Positions 45,767 to 57,314 of a DNA stretch of 64,000 bases are shown piece by piece. Origin of the DNA: Calamus simplicifolius (taxonomy: Eukaryota; Streptophyta; Magnoliopsida; Arecales; Arecaceae); NCBI GenBank assembly GCA_900491605.1, contig UESW01001668.1, positions 46,694 through 110,693 on the forward strand, read 5' to 3'. The first letter of the stretch is position 1. Every line of letters begins with the position of its first letter. The position numbers and the translations under genes are program-made. The notes beneath the pieces were generated by a model. It saw only the letters and a list, made by a program, of their open reading frames with translations. It was not told where the DNA came from and made no database searches.

Positions 45767-46258
45767 TTAATTGCTCCATTTGAAGGTCTGAGAATCCAGT
45801 CGAAGAAGTGGATGGTTGATCATAAACTTGTGCAGGTGCAGGAGCAGGAACAGGAGCAGAAATGGACTCCTAGGCTGTGGAGAAGGAGCCCTAAATGATG
45901 GTCCAGCCTCGCAAGGCTCAGAAACTCTCGGCATAGGGGCTCTCTCATCTAGATGTCCTTTCCTATCCCATTGACCATTCACCTTGACAAAACCCATCCG
46001 ATGCAATGTAGCTAAGCTATAGTAATCTGTGTGCCTTAGGTTCTTGGAAAGGTTCATTGTCTTGAATTAACCCCTTGGCTCTTGAATACCATAGTTAGTA
46101 CCATTCCATACGGTAGGGATGATCTCCTTTCCCTCCAGCTTCTGCCATATAAAAATCATCATTGCTGCCAGATTGATCGGCTGCCCAGTCAGAACACTGT
46201 CCATAACCACAATGTCTCGCTCCGAGACATACTCAAACCGACCAGTCTTTGGAAACAA
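45767..46258 (-). pseudogene. Extra ORF after pol (env-like position) of the SIRE-like element
   Basis: Two adjacent minus-strand frames (46067-46258, then 45767-46057) encode GRFEYVSERDIVVMDSVLTGQPINLAAMMIFIWQ followed by NLRHTDYYSLATLHRMGFVKVNGQWDRKG and a Pro-rich tail. The pattern (S/E...D......L.G.P.N...M......) resembles plant retroelement-associated proteins encoded in this position, and SIRE elements carry an env-like ORF here. I cannot assign a function. A stop separates the two frames. Sequence up to about 46560 may be an upstream continuation. Confidence 0.5.
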
Positions 46259-46704
46259 TCCTACTGCATATATTGTGTAATAATCTTAATTCTAGGGGTA
46301 GTTGATTGGCTCTAATTTCTTCAAACTCAGTTACATCCCTTCCTAACATCCTTGAAAGGGCTGCTGACCTATCACTATGCATGTCAGCGGCTAAACCAGT
46401 GATCGGGATGCTAGAAGATTTCCAAGCTTTTGAAAGGTGAGATGAATCCTTTTCCCTCTAACATTGCTTACTAAACCTCCATCCCCTCTAGCTAAATTGA
46501 ATAAAATTCTTTTACTAGGGCTGGATAGGTAGGAACATCAAGAGAACACACTATCCCAGCCCATTTCCTTCAATTGTCTCCCGATTGAAAAACCTTCGGA
46601 TTCAAATAGGTCAAAATCGACTTTCTACCCATTGTGATGACTCTATCAGCTAGGGTATCTACCTTTGTGGAAGATGTGTTGGGATTGTCGGAATCTGTGG
46701 AGAA

Positions 46705-47100
46705 TCCTGCTTGGAGTCGGCTCACGAACGGGACGTGCGGACCGCTTTCCTAGTTACGGGCTCCAACCACTGATTCTCTCCTTTTGGGTGCCATTTGATC
46801 TTTGGAAAGGTTCGATTTGGATGGAATTAGAGATGGGGAAGTTTTGGAGAAATTTTGGAAGAGTTTGGTTAGGATTTGAGAAAGATATGAAATGACGAGG
46901 TGTCGACTCTGCCCTAATAAATCAATTTGACCCCAGGTGTCGACTCCCGCAAAGTCGGGTGTCGACTCCAAATCGCTAACACAGTCAGCGCTCGAACTGG
47001 AGTCGGCTCCAATTCACAGGTGTCGGCTCCAAGGTCAGGACCGAGAGCGACACAGTCAGGTGTCGACTCCTCATTCTGAGGTGTCGACTCCAGACAGTTT
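46705..47100. repeat. GTGTCGRCTCC motif array in the internal 3' region
   Basis: About eight copies of GTGTCGACTCC or GAGTCGGCTCC with variable spacers, between the extra ORF and the end of pol. The same motif array forms part of this family's LTRs. Confidence 0.8.
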
Positions 47101-47485
47101 CAGAAAAAATATATGAGTTCAAATGACTGAAACTCGTCAAAATAAATTTTATAAAATTTTGATAAAATTTTGGAGTATTAAGGATCAAATAGCTCAATGA
47201 CTAGATAATTTGTCCTTAAAATATGAAGGGAATATCAAGAAATTGATAGAAATTTTAGATTCTCATTCCTTAATGTTTCAAAATCAATCCAAAGGGTCAC
47301 ATATCCCTAATTCACCTCTAAGATAACAAAATCTCTCTTCACTCAAAGGTTTTGTAAATATGTCAGCTAATTGTTCTTCAGTATTAACATATTCAAGACA
47401 AATTTCATTATTAGCTACATGTTCTCTTATAAATGATATCTAATTTCAATGTGTTTTGTTCTTGAATGTTGAATTGGATTTTTAG

Positions 47486-48845
47486 TTAATTTATTGCACT
47501 CGTGTTATCACATCTAATTGGTGTTTTATCAAGTGTTATGCCATAATCTTCAAGTTGTCTCTTAATCCAAAGGATTTGAGCACAGCAACTTCCAGCTGCA
47601 ACATATTCTGCTTCAGCAGTAGATAATGCAACCGAATTTTGCTTTTTGCTAAACCAAGAGATTAAGTTACTCCTAAGAATTGACATGCACCACTTGTGCT
47701 TTTTCTATCTAATTTACATCCAGCATAGTCAGAATCAGAATATGCAATTAAATTTAAGGTTGAGTCTCTAGAATACCATAAACCTACATTTTTAGTTCCA
47801 CTTAAATATCTTAAATTCTTTTTACAGCAATTAAGTGAGATTCTTTAGGTTCAGATTGAAATCTAGCACATAACATACTGCAAACATAATATCTGGTCTA
47901 CTAGCAGTTAAGTAAAGAAGAGATCCGATCATACCTCTGTAATATTTTTGATCTACTTTCTTACCATCTTCATCTTTGTCCAATTTGCATGAAGGACTCA
48001 TAGGTGTTCCAAGTGGTTTGATTGACTCCATTCCAAACTTCTTGAGCAGTTCTTTTGTGTATTTGGCTTGATTGATGAAGATTCCTTCTTTGCTTTGTTT
48101 GATTTGAAGTCCTAGGAAGAAGTTGAGTTCTCCCATCATGCTCATTTCAAACTCACCCTGCATTAACTTAGCAAATTCTTGACATAACAATTGTTAGTAG
48201 CACCGAAAAATATCATCAACATATATTTGTACTACTAATAAATCTTTATCTTTTTTTCAAAAATAGTGTTTTATCACATTTCCTCTTACAAAATCATTTT
48301 CAATCAGAAATTTACTTAATCTTTCATACCAAGCTCTAGGTGCTTGTTTCAAACCATATAGTGCTTTGTGTAATTTAAAAACATGATTTGGAAATTCATG
48401 ATCTTCAAAACCAGGTGGTTGTTCAACAAAAACTTCTTCATTTATAAATCCATTTAAAAATGCGCTTTTAACATCCATTTGAAATAAATTGATATGCATA
48501 TGACATGCAAATGCAAGTAATAATCTAATTGCTTCTAAGTCTAGCTACAGGTGCAAAAGTTTCATCAAAATCAATTCCTTCTTCTTGATTATATCCTTTT
48601 GCAACTAATCTAGCTTTGTTTCTAATTACTATGCCATTTTCATCTAATTTATTTCTAAATACCCATTTTGATCCTATAACAGAATGATCTTTAGGTCTAT
48701 CTACTAATGTCCAAACATTATTTCTAGTAAATTGATTTAATTCTTCTTGCATAGCTAACATCCAATTATTATCTTTTTCAGCTTCTTCAATAGTTTTAGG
48801 TTCAATTTGAGATACAAATGCAAGATGATTATTGATGTTTCTCAT
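47486..48845 (-). pseudogene. SIRE-like reverse transcriptase and RNase H
   Basis: Frames at 48525-48845 (W.LAMQEELNQFTRNNVWTLV, GSKWVFRNKLDE, KARLVAKGYNQEEGIDFDETFAPVAR), 48257-48499 (QMDVKSAFLNGFINEEVFVEQPPGF, KALYGLKQAPRAWYERL) and 47831-48190 (GELNFFLGLQIKQ, PDIMFAVC) are successive parts of a Copia RT. The catalytic YVDD region near 48220 is between frames (minus strand reads LVVQIYVDDIFF-like codons). RNase H ends at 47486-47686 with WFSKKQNSVALSTAEAEYVAA. Small frameshifts separate all blocks, so the enzyme cannot be made from this copy. Confidence 0.87.
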
Positions 48846-49132
48846 TGATGATCTAGTTCTTACTCCTTGAGATGGATCACCTATAATTAATTCTCTTGGA
48901 TGACCATAGGCATATCTCCAATCTCTAGGAAGATCTATATCATTATGATTTCATCAATAACATCAACACTAGGAGAATCATTATCTTTAGCTTCTTGTTC
49001 ATGATCTGAAGATACATCTATATTTAATTTTTCAATGTCTCTTTCTAGAATGTTTGTATCTTCCTCATCATCAATCTTTTAGAACTTGATGCTAAAGATT
49101 CATCAAAATTACATGAATAGATTCTTCTACAA

Positions 49133-50455
49133 TTAAGTTTCTCTTGTTAAATACTCTATAGCTTTACTAGATGTTGAATATCCTAAGAATATGCCTTCAT
49201 CAGATTTTGCATCAAATTTTCCTAGATTATCTTTGCCATTATTATGAATGAAACATTTACAACCAAATGCATGAAAGTAACTTATGTTTGGTTTTCTATT
49301 ATTCCATAAGTTCATAAGGTGTTTTCTTAATGATTGGCCTAATTAAAGCTCTATTAAGGATGTAACATGCCGTGTTTATAGCTTCTGCCCAAAAGTATTT
49401 TGGTAAGTTGCTTTCACATAGCATGGTACGGGCCATGTCTTCTAGGGTTCTATTTTTTCTTTCAACTACACCATTTTGTTGCGGTGTTCTAGGTGCAGAA
49501 AAATTATGATGGAATGCCATTTTCTATGCAAAATTTTCAAATAAATGATTTTCAAATTCAGTGCCATGATCACTTCTTAGAGACACTATGGTGTTGTTTT
49601 TCTCATTTGTGACTTTCTTGAAGAATTTCAGGAATATTGAGAAAGTCTCATCTTTGTGAGCTAAAAATAACCCAAGTGTATCTAGAATAATCATCTACAA
49701 TCACAAGACCATATTTCTTTCCTCCTAGACTTGTGGTTCTAGTAGGTCCAAAAAGATCCATGTGAAGTAGTTCAAGTGGCCTAGAAGTGGAAACAATATT
49801 TTTAGTTTTAAAGAATTTCTAGTTTGTTTTCCAAATTGACATGCATCACAAATTTTATTATTTTCAAAATCTAATTGTGGAAGTCCTTTTACTAAATCCA
49901 TTCTAATTAATTTTGAAATAAGGTGTGTGCTTGCATGACCTAATCTACGATGCCACAACCAACCAATCTCATTTATATTAGCATTATTAGCAACTAAGCA
50001 ATGATTACTAGTAGACAAATTGTCTAAATCAATCAAGTATACATTGCCATTTCTATTTCCAATAAAAACAATGCTATTATCAATGGGATTAGAAACTGTG
50101 CATATAGAAGATTCAAATGATACTTTAAAACCTTTATCACATAATTGACTAATACTAATTAAATTATGTTTCAAACCATCAACATATAAGACATTTTCAA
50201 TATATGTGGAGGGAGTTATTTGAATTTACCAAACCCCAAGATTTGGCCTTTGCCATTGTCGCCAAATGTAACAACTCCTCCTCTTTTGCTTTCAAGGGTG
50301 ATGAATTGATCCTTGTCACCCGTCATGTGCCTTGAGCAGCCGCTATCGAGATACCACTTTCTCTTTGATCTTTTGGCCAAGACACTCCTGCAAAAATAAT
50401 TAAGTCTTATATTTAGGTACCCAAGCTTTCTTGGGTCCTTCATGGTTAGTAGCAT
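49133..50455 (-). pseudogene. SIRE-like protease and integrase
   Basis: 50216-50455 encodes the protease end with WYLDSGCSRHMTGDK. 49725-50174 carries the pre-integrase HHCC domain (LWHRRLGHAS, CDACQFGKQ) and the first part of the core. 49299-49520 has FSAPRTPQQNGVVERKNRTLEDMARTML with the catalytic-Glu helix region. 49133-49315 has YFHAFGCKCFIHNNGKDNLGKFD and GIFLGYS. Frames are interrupted near 49530-49720 and 50190. Confidence 0.87.
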
Positions 50456-51101
50456 AAAATTGTTCCTTTGGAACCCATATTTTCTTTCCTTTACTATTTA
50501 ACTTCTTATTATTTTCTTAAAATTGCATTCAAAGACTTTATGTCCCTTCTTGTTACAGTAATGACATGTAACATTATCATTTTGTTCCTTTTTAAAAAAG
50601 TTTTTGACAAATTTTTGTTTCAAATTAGGTCTATATCCTAAACCAGCCTTATCATATAGCTCTTTGATTACTTAACAATAAATTAAGTTTTTCTGAACTA
50701 TAAGTAATTTATCAACAATACTTTTATATTTATCAACTTCCTTCTTTAGTTTATCATTTTCATTAGAAATTGATTCTTTTTCTTTAGTCAAATTGTCTTT
50801 TCAGATTTCAGCACTTTAGTTTCTTATTAAGATTCTTTTCTTCAATCAAAGTTAAATTTTTTTTTCAAAAACTTATTTCTTTTTCAAAATTTTGAAATCA
50901 CCACAAGTTCATTAAAAGCATCAAATAATTCATCAAAAGCAAATTCATCGCAAGGGTTTTCAGAACTTACCTCATCCTCTCGTTTGCCATAAAGCAAATG
51001 TTAGCAACTTCCTTTTGTTCTTCCTCCGATGAGGATTCATCGCTGTCGCTCCAGGTTGCAACATAGGCTTTCTTTTTCTTTTGAAAGACTTTTTCAGTTG
51101 A

Positions 51102-52026
51102 GGACAATCATATCTGTAATGCCCTGGTTTCTTACATTCATAGCAAATCAAGGGGTCTTTCTCTTTATCCTTGTCCTTGTCTTTTCTTTCTCTCCTTCCA
51201 TCTTAGTTCCAAATTTCTTCTTGTGGAAGGGTCTTTTTCTCCTCATAATTTTTTGAACTTTCTTGCTAGAAGAGCTGTCTCATCATCATCTTCTTCACTA
51301 TCATTGCAGCTCTCTTCATTTTCAGCAGCCTTAAGAGCTATGGTCTTTTTCTTCTTCACATCTTCTTCTATGTGCTGCTTCATGGTCAATTCATGGGTCA
51401 TTAGGGATCCTAGAAGCTCCTCTAAGGGTAAGGTGTTGAGGTCCTTTGCTTCTTGGATTGCTGTCACCTTCGCTTCCCACGTTCTTGGAAGTGACCTGAG
51501 AATTTTTCGAACAAGTTCAGAGTTAGAATATGTTTTGCCTAAACTTTTCAACCCATTTACAATATCAGTAAATCTAGTATACATGCTAGCTATATTTCAG
51601 TTTGTTCCATGCAAAATAACTCATATTTATGAACAAGAATATTTATTTTGGATTCTTTTACTTGGTTAGTACCCTCATGGGTAACCTCTAATCTATCCCA
51701 AATCTCCTTTGCGGAATTACAAGTGGAGATTCTATTAAATTCATTAGCATCTAAAGAGCAATATAAGACATTCATGGCCTTAGCATTGAGCTGTGCCATT
51801 TTCCTATCATTATCATTCCAATCCCTTTCGGGCTTAGGAACAATAGTGCCATCAACAACGTGTGTGGGTGTACTAGGTCCATTAGTTATAACACCCACAA
51901 TTCATAATCAGAAGCTTGAATGAATATCCTCATTCTTGCTTTCCAATAAGAATAGTTGGAACCATTAAACAAAGGAGGTCTATTTGTAGAATGACCTTCA
52001 GCAAATGATCCAACTTGAGTTGCCAT
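51102..52026 (-). pseudogene. SIRE-like gag
   Basis: Start ATG at 52024-52026 (ATQVGSFAEGHSTNRPPLFNG then YSYWKARMRIFI). The frame breaks near 51900 and continues at 51590-51898 (PERDWNDNDRKMAQLNAKAM, LDANEFNRISTC, AKEIWDRLEVTHEG) and 51243-51584 (LVRKILRSLPRTWEAKVTAI, MTHELTMKQH). The zinc knuckle CYECKKPGHYRYDC is at 51102-51143 on the minus strand. Asp/Glu-rich and Lys-rich linkers precede it. Gag would form the virus-like particle and bind RNA. Confidence 0.85.
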
Positions 52027-52073
52027 TTGGATCTTTAGCTCTTGATCGTGTGATCAAAATCTAATGAGCACTT

Positions 52074-52085
52074 GCTCTGATACCA
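52074..52085 (-). promoter_or_regulatory. SIRE-like primer-binding site
   Basis: TGGTATCAGAGC on the minus strand, two bases inside the 5' LTR; the standard complement of initiator tRNA-Met 3' end. Confidence 0.92.
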
Positions 52086-52087
52086 AT

Positions 52088-53601
52088 TGTTGGCCCAGAT
52101 GACAACCCAAGAGGGGGGGGTGAATTGGGTTCTTTAAAATTTTTAGCCTTTTGAAAAATTATTTGCTTAAGATGAATGAAAGCAAATGCAATGTAAATAC
52201 AAAGTATAGCGAATAAAACAGAGATAGAGATAGAGTCAATGGAAGCACGGCAAACACAAAAATTTTATAGTGGTTCGGTGTATCCAACACCTACGTCCAC
52301 TCCCAAGATCCTACTTGGGTCCACACTATAATCTCCTCGATTACAGCCGAGTTGTTTTACAAGTTCACAACTCAAACTTGTTGTTTTACCCGGGATCACA
52401 ACGAACCCAGCTGTTTTTCGGGCTCACCAGCACAAAACCCAAGACTCAAGCAAAACTAGCTTGACCCGAGGTTAACAACCTCCACTAGTTCAATCCCCTT
52501 TGATTGAACTAGGCACAAACAAGTATATAAATGTTTTACAAATTTTCACAGCTCCTTAATGAGCAAATATTCAAAGAAAAGTAAATAGGTTTAGAAAAGC
52601 CTGATTTGAAGTTGTTTGGCTTTGAGCTTTTCTTCTTTTCTTCTTTTCCTCTTCTCCTTGCTGAGTTGAATCAAGCCTCAGCTTCGATTCTTCACAGTAG
52701 ATGCAGTTGAGAAGATTGAAAAGTTGGTCTCTTTTTTCTAGATGAGAATCCTCTGATTTTCCTCTATTTGAACGGATTGGATTCTTCTTTGAGCTTTGTG
52801 GAGTGGAAGGTTTTGAACTTGAAAGCTCCTCTCTTGGATATACGGCTCAAGACTTCTCGGATTTAGATTTTTGATTTTTGTCTATCCGTTTCTATCTCTC
52901 TCTCTCTATATTTCAAATGGTTTTTTTTCCCTTTTTATAGATTTTCCTTTGATTCATTTTTGGGTGAAAATCTAGCCGTTGGAGTGTACCTGGAAGGATT
53001 TTCCATTCATAAAAAATAGCTGTTAGATGTCAAAATCAAAAATATTACCGTTAGAGCTGATCTGGCATTTTTGATTTTTCATCCAGGTGGGTTGGAGTCG
53101 GCTCCAGCTTTTCAGGTGTCGGCTCCGAATCGTTTTTCCATAAATAGTAAATTCTGAGTTCATCGTGGAGTCAGCTCCGCAAAAGTAGGTGTCGGCTCAC
53201 CGTCGTCAGGTGTCAGCTCCCGAAAACCGAAGGTGTCGGCTCCAGGATGCTCAAAAAAATCATCGCTCTGTTCCAGCATCGGAGTCGGCTCCTGACACAG
53301 TAAAGTGTCGACTCCGAAACCTTAGGTGTCGGCTCCGAAACTCTAGGTGTCGGCTCTAGGTTGTATCAAAAATCATATTAAAATTGAATTGGCCATGGGG
53401 TTGGCTCCAGACTTTCTAGGTGTCGACTCAAGCTCTGAAACTTTAAAATCTCTGATTTGTATTTGATTCAAAACTCATTTCTTAATTCCTTTAAATTGAT
53501 CAAATAAATTTAAGTCCTGAAATACTTATGAAATCCATTAGTAATCAAATGAATATACTCAATTCCTTTATTAATCATCAAAATCAATGAGTGGATCAAC
53601 A
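52088..53601 (-). repeat. 5' LTR of the SIRE-like element
   Basis: 1514 bp, paired with 43381-44887, including the GTGTCGGCTCC array at about 53094-53430 and a TATA box near 52928-52940 (minus strand). Confidence 0.9.
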
Positions 53602-53606
53602 CACAC

Positions 53607-53793
53607 ATTGCTCAAAATGAATTCTCATTAAAATGTAAAGACATAACATAAAGCATATCTTTTAGTCTATATCTCTATCACCTTCGGCATGCGCATCACC
53701 ACCAGAGCTATCTTAGAGGGGACGGAGACTTACAGCTCAAGGAGACATAGCTTTCTTTCCTTCAGCGCATCCCCCCTTCCTGGTGCACCAATC
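53607..53793. other. Short spacer ending in a Tat-type primer-binding site
   Basis: Left part is continuous with the sequence before 43376. The right end CCTTCCTGGTGCACCAATC (53775-53793) reads GATTGGTGCACCAGGAAGG on the minus strand, a PBS like those at 8316 and 19864. The internal region of the element to which it belonged is otherwise absent. Confidence 0.6.
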
Positions 53794-55010
53794 TGTTGAT
53801 GCCAAATCGCCGGTCTCGAGCATCCGGTCGCCTCCTCCAGCGAGCCCGGGGTCCTCCGGCGAGCTCCTTGTGCCTGCGGGCCTGCAAACAAGTTTCGAGG
53901 GCCAAAAATTCTGACGGGGACCCTTCGACGCTCAAGTTAGCGCTCTGGGCAACAGCCGTGAGCTTGAGGAAGCTCGAAAGAGAAAGAGAGAGAGAGGCTC
54001 TGAGAAGAGCTCTCTCTATGAGCGTTTAGGAGCGTTATGAGTGTGTTACCTGGTCGGGGTCCCTCTTACCCTTTTTATAGATGCCTGGAGTCCATGGGCT
54101 TGGGGCGTAATTACTTGTCAGAATATTAATTGATGGCAGCATAGTGGAGCTTACCTCTATATGACGTATCAAGCTGCAGGCTGTGTCCTGTCAGAGTAGG
54201 TGGTCGCAGGGCATGGCCGATCGTTACGGTGCTTGCCAAATATGTCCCCTACATCACCTTTTTGATTGTCCTATGCGAACAATGATATGTGATAAAGTTA
54301 GTCGTGTGGGTCCCAAGGTACCGCCGTTGATGGGGGAAATGATGTTGAGTTGAAGCCAACTATCCCTCGTAGAGCATTTGATTATAGAGTGCTGGTGTGG
54401 ATGGGCTTCAGAAAAGATCGAGGGTGAATACTTGCATGGCACTGTTCACGGCCGGAGGGAGCTTGGCAGCTGCAGGTCCGAGGCCAAGCGAGAGTTGAGA
54501 CCGAGAGGAGCAAAGTGGCAGCCATAAATGCCTTTATATAGGGAGAGAGTAAGGCAATAAATGCCTTGGAGCAATTGGGTGCACGTTGGCCTTGGAGGTG
54601 TCGGCCTTAGAGGTTGGGTTCGGTCGGAAGAGTGCCTTTAATAAGGCAATAAATGCTTTAGAGTAATTGGGTGTACGTGGTTTTATGGTGTGAGAGATAT
54701 ACCGTGGCCAAAGGGCCCCTTTGAGGCTAAAGCGGGCTTCGGCCATCGGGGTCGAGAATAAATTCTCTTCAAACCATTATGATCATTTCTGCACCATTAA
54801 AGGCTCAAGCCCATTGACCTGACCGAACATTAATGAGACGCAAAGTGGCTCTTGGGGAACCCACATATATAACGTGACCCTTTCTCCTTCTTATTCTTTT
54901 CTTCGTTATGACAAGAGCAATGCCGTGGATGAACATTGGGAGCTGAGGCCGGGGGGCTCCGTCAGTTCCCTTCCTTCACGATTCTTAATAGCGTTGGATC
55001 AACCACATCA
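53794..55010 (-). mobile_element. Truncated Tat-like Gypsy: 5' LTR and PBS only
   Basis: A 1217-bp LTR, TGTTGATGCC...CCACATCA in plus orientation. Its ends and PBS match the Tat element at 11697 (TGTTGACGCC...CCATATCA). It has a minus-strand CTATAAAAAG box at 54071-54080. No second LTR or coding region is present in the window, so the element is truncated, probably by deletion at about 53690-53775. Confidence 0.75.
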
Positions 55011-55813
55011 GTATGTATCAAAATAAACACAATATAATTTATTAATTATATAAAGTATTTAAATTTTAGTTATGCTAAAAATTTAAATATAAATATAATA
55101 CTATTATTATTCAAATAATATATAATACACATAATATGTTTAATAAATAAATCACGATACGCTTGCTCAATATGAATAAATATGATTTACTTAATAGGAA
55201 TAATAAACACGATCTAACTTGCATAATATGATTCACTAAATATGTAATTAAATAAATTATTTTTAAGTTGATAGGTCAACTGGCACCATCATATGATTAT
55301 TCATGTTATAATTGTACCAAAATATTTATAACAAGAATCCATTTAAGTTCATATAAATCCACTTAATATGAAATTTTTTTGACTTAATTACATTGATAAA
55401 GTAATTCCAACATACTCACGTTTTGTTCTTTTTCATAAAATTTAAGTTTATTTTTATCTAGATAATAGAAAATTCAGAGATCATGGTTGTTGAATGTTAA
55501 AATAATTAGTATACAAAATTATAAGGATATTATTATTAATTGTTGATAGATAGTTTGTCGCGGTGGCGGCGTAAATATTAAGATTTATCATGCATACATT
55601 TTCAGGTGATAAATACCGTGAAAGAAAAGAAACAGAGCAAAAGTTTATAAAGAAAATATGATGTACAAATAAATAACATAAATTATCTTTGAAACGTTGC
55701 GGCAGAAAGGACGATGGCAAAAGCTATGACTGTTTTTTTTTTTTTTTAAACAAACGGTTAGTAACACAAATCTGATACGGTGACAGCTAAAAGGTCAAGA
55801 AAGCGATACACAT
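55011..55813. other. AT-rich intergenic DNA
   Basis: No gene recognised. It contains a run of Ts near 55733-55748. Confidence 0.6.
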
Positions 55814-55875
55814 AAAGAAAAGATCGTGTTGGAGCTGCCCCAGGGTCTAGGTCTGATGCTAATCATCCGATCCAT

Positions 55876-56142
55876 TTGAAGACTTGCACTCATGAGTTAG
55901 CTATTAGTCAGCTGAAACAGGCTATCCAGTCGACTGATTCTGCTATTGTGATGGATTCAGTCCAGTCAGATGAGTGCCCTGATACAGGTTCCCTAAATTG
56001 CTCTGGGATGGTTTCTGGCGATTCAGAGGTTCTGATGAATTCTATTCAGGTTGCTGAATGTAGGGATATGGGATATCCGGGGTGTTCTGAGGAGATGGTG
56101 GGGGTGATGGTCAGAGCTGTCCCCAATCCAGTCTCACCATGA
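55876..56142 (+). pseudogene. LINE ORF1 C-terminal remnant (probable)
   Basis: 88 codons ending just as the endonuclease ORF begins at 56139 (overlap of a few bases). The sequence has repeated MDSVQSDECPD and MNSIQVAECRD phrases and no recognised domain. Position alone suggests the end of ORF1. Confidence 0.35.
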
Positions 56143-57000
56143 AGATTCTCATATGGAATGTGAGAGGAGCATTGAAACCATCGTTTCGCTCCTCATTTGG
56201 AAGGCTTATGCAGCTTCACTTTTTGACATTTGTATCTTGTTGAAGACTCGGCTTTCTGGGGCTAGCCTGGCCTGTTTTCGAAGACAGATTGCCCGGACTT
56301 AGGTTTCGTATGCTGTTGAGTCCAATGGTCTATCTGGGGACATTGTGGCTCTTTGGAGGAATGAGAGTATCAGGGTAATGCTTTCCATAGCTGTAGTCAG
56401 CAGGTTGCATTGGTCATTTCTGAGGGAAGTGCTTCCCCTGGCTCCTTTCCGGAGTTTACGCCAGCACCGATTTTCGGGAGCGTCGGGTGCTTTGGTCTGA
56501 GATTCAGTCTCTTCTTGACCATGGGTTTCCCTCCATCATTGCTGGAGATTTCAATTGTATTTTGGGTGCTGTGAGAAGAGAGGTGGCAGGGTTTCTTATG
56601 GTGCTGTGGGCCGAGTGGAGTTTAGGGATTTTGTCTCTTCTGCTGGTCTATTGGATTTGGGATTCCAGGGACCACAGTTCACTTGGTGTAACAACCGGCA
56701 TGGTTCAGCTAGAGTCTGGGAAAGATTGGACAGGGCTTTGGCTTCCTCTTCGTGGCTTCAGCTTTACCCGGTTGTCTCGGTTACTCTCTTGCCCAGAATT
56801 GCCTCTGACCACTGCCCTATTCTCATTTCTACTGACATCACCCCTCAGCGTCAGAGGCAGTTTAGATTTGAGAAGTTTTGGACTTCCTACTCTGCTGCTC
56901 GATCCATCATTTCTCAGGTTTGGCGGTTACTTGTCAGAGGTAATGCCATCTATCGGCTCTCTAGACGTCTTGCTCTTGCTAAACGGCGCCTTTCTCGATG
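56139..57000 (+). pseudogene. LINE endonuclease domain
   Basis: ATG 56139 starts MKILIWNVRGALKP, the N-terminus of the AP-type endonuclease. Later blocks are IIAGDFNCILG (about 56537) in one frame, then GLLDLGFQGPQFTWCN and RIASDHCPILI (56555-57271 frame), with the catalytic His of SDH. At least two frame changes occur. Confidence 0.8.
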
Positions 57001-57314
57001 GCATAGACTGGAGGTTGGGGATATTGTCAGACAAGTGAGCAGGTTGAGTCTATTATCTCTTCTCTCCAGGCTAAAGAGGATCTGGAGGGTTCTCTTTCTT
57101 CTGATGATCTTTCGTCCCTGCGATCCAGTTTGGCACTGCACCACTCCCTTCTGCAGCAGCAGGAGACTTTCTGGAGACAGCGGTCCCGTATCTAGTGGGT
57201 TAAGGAAGGGTACTGTAACACTAGATTTTTCCACCAGGCCACTCAGAAACGACGAGCGGCAACCGTATTAGGCATATATCTGACGACGAGGGACAGCTTC
57301 AGGAGGATACCCAG

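Larger units (their letters stand above)
43381..53601 (-). mobile_element. Full-length SIRE/Maximus-like copia retrotransposon (10.2 kb)
   Basis: LTRs at 43381-44887 and 52088-53601, both TGTTGGCCCAGATGAC...GGATCAACA, with a perfect target duplication CACAC at 43376-43380 and 53602-53606. On the minus strand: PBS for tRNA-Met, gag with zinc knuckle, protease, integrase, RT, RNase H, then about 2.6 kb of extra 3' sequence with an additional ORF, a polypurine tract and the 3' LTR. The size, long LTRs, AGAGGGGGGGTGAATTGGG block and extra ORF after pol fit the SIRE/Maximus lineage. Many frameshifts break the polyprotein. The LTRs differ at roughly 3% in the first 185 bp compared by eye, so the insertion is fairly young. 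Confidence 0.93.
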
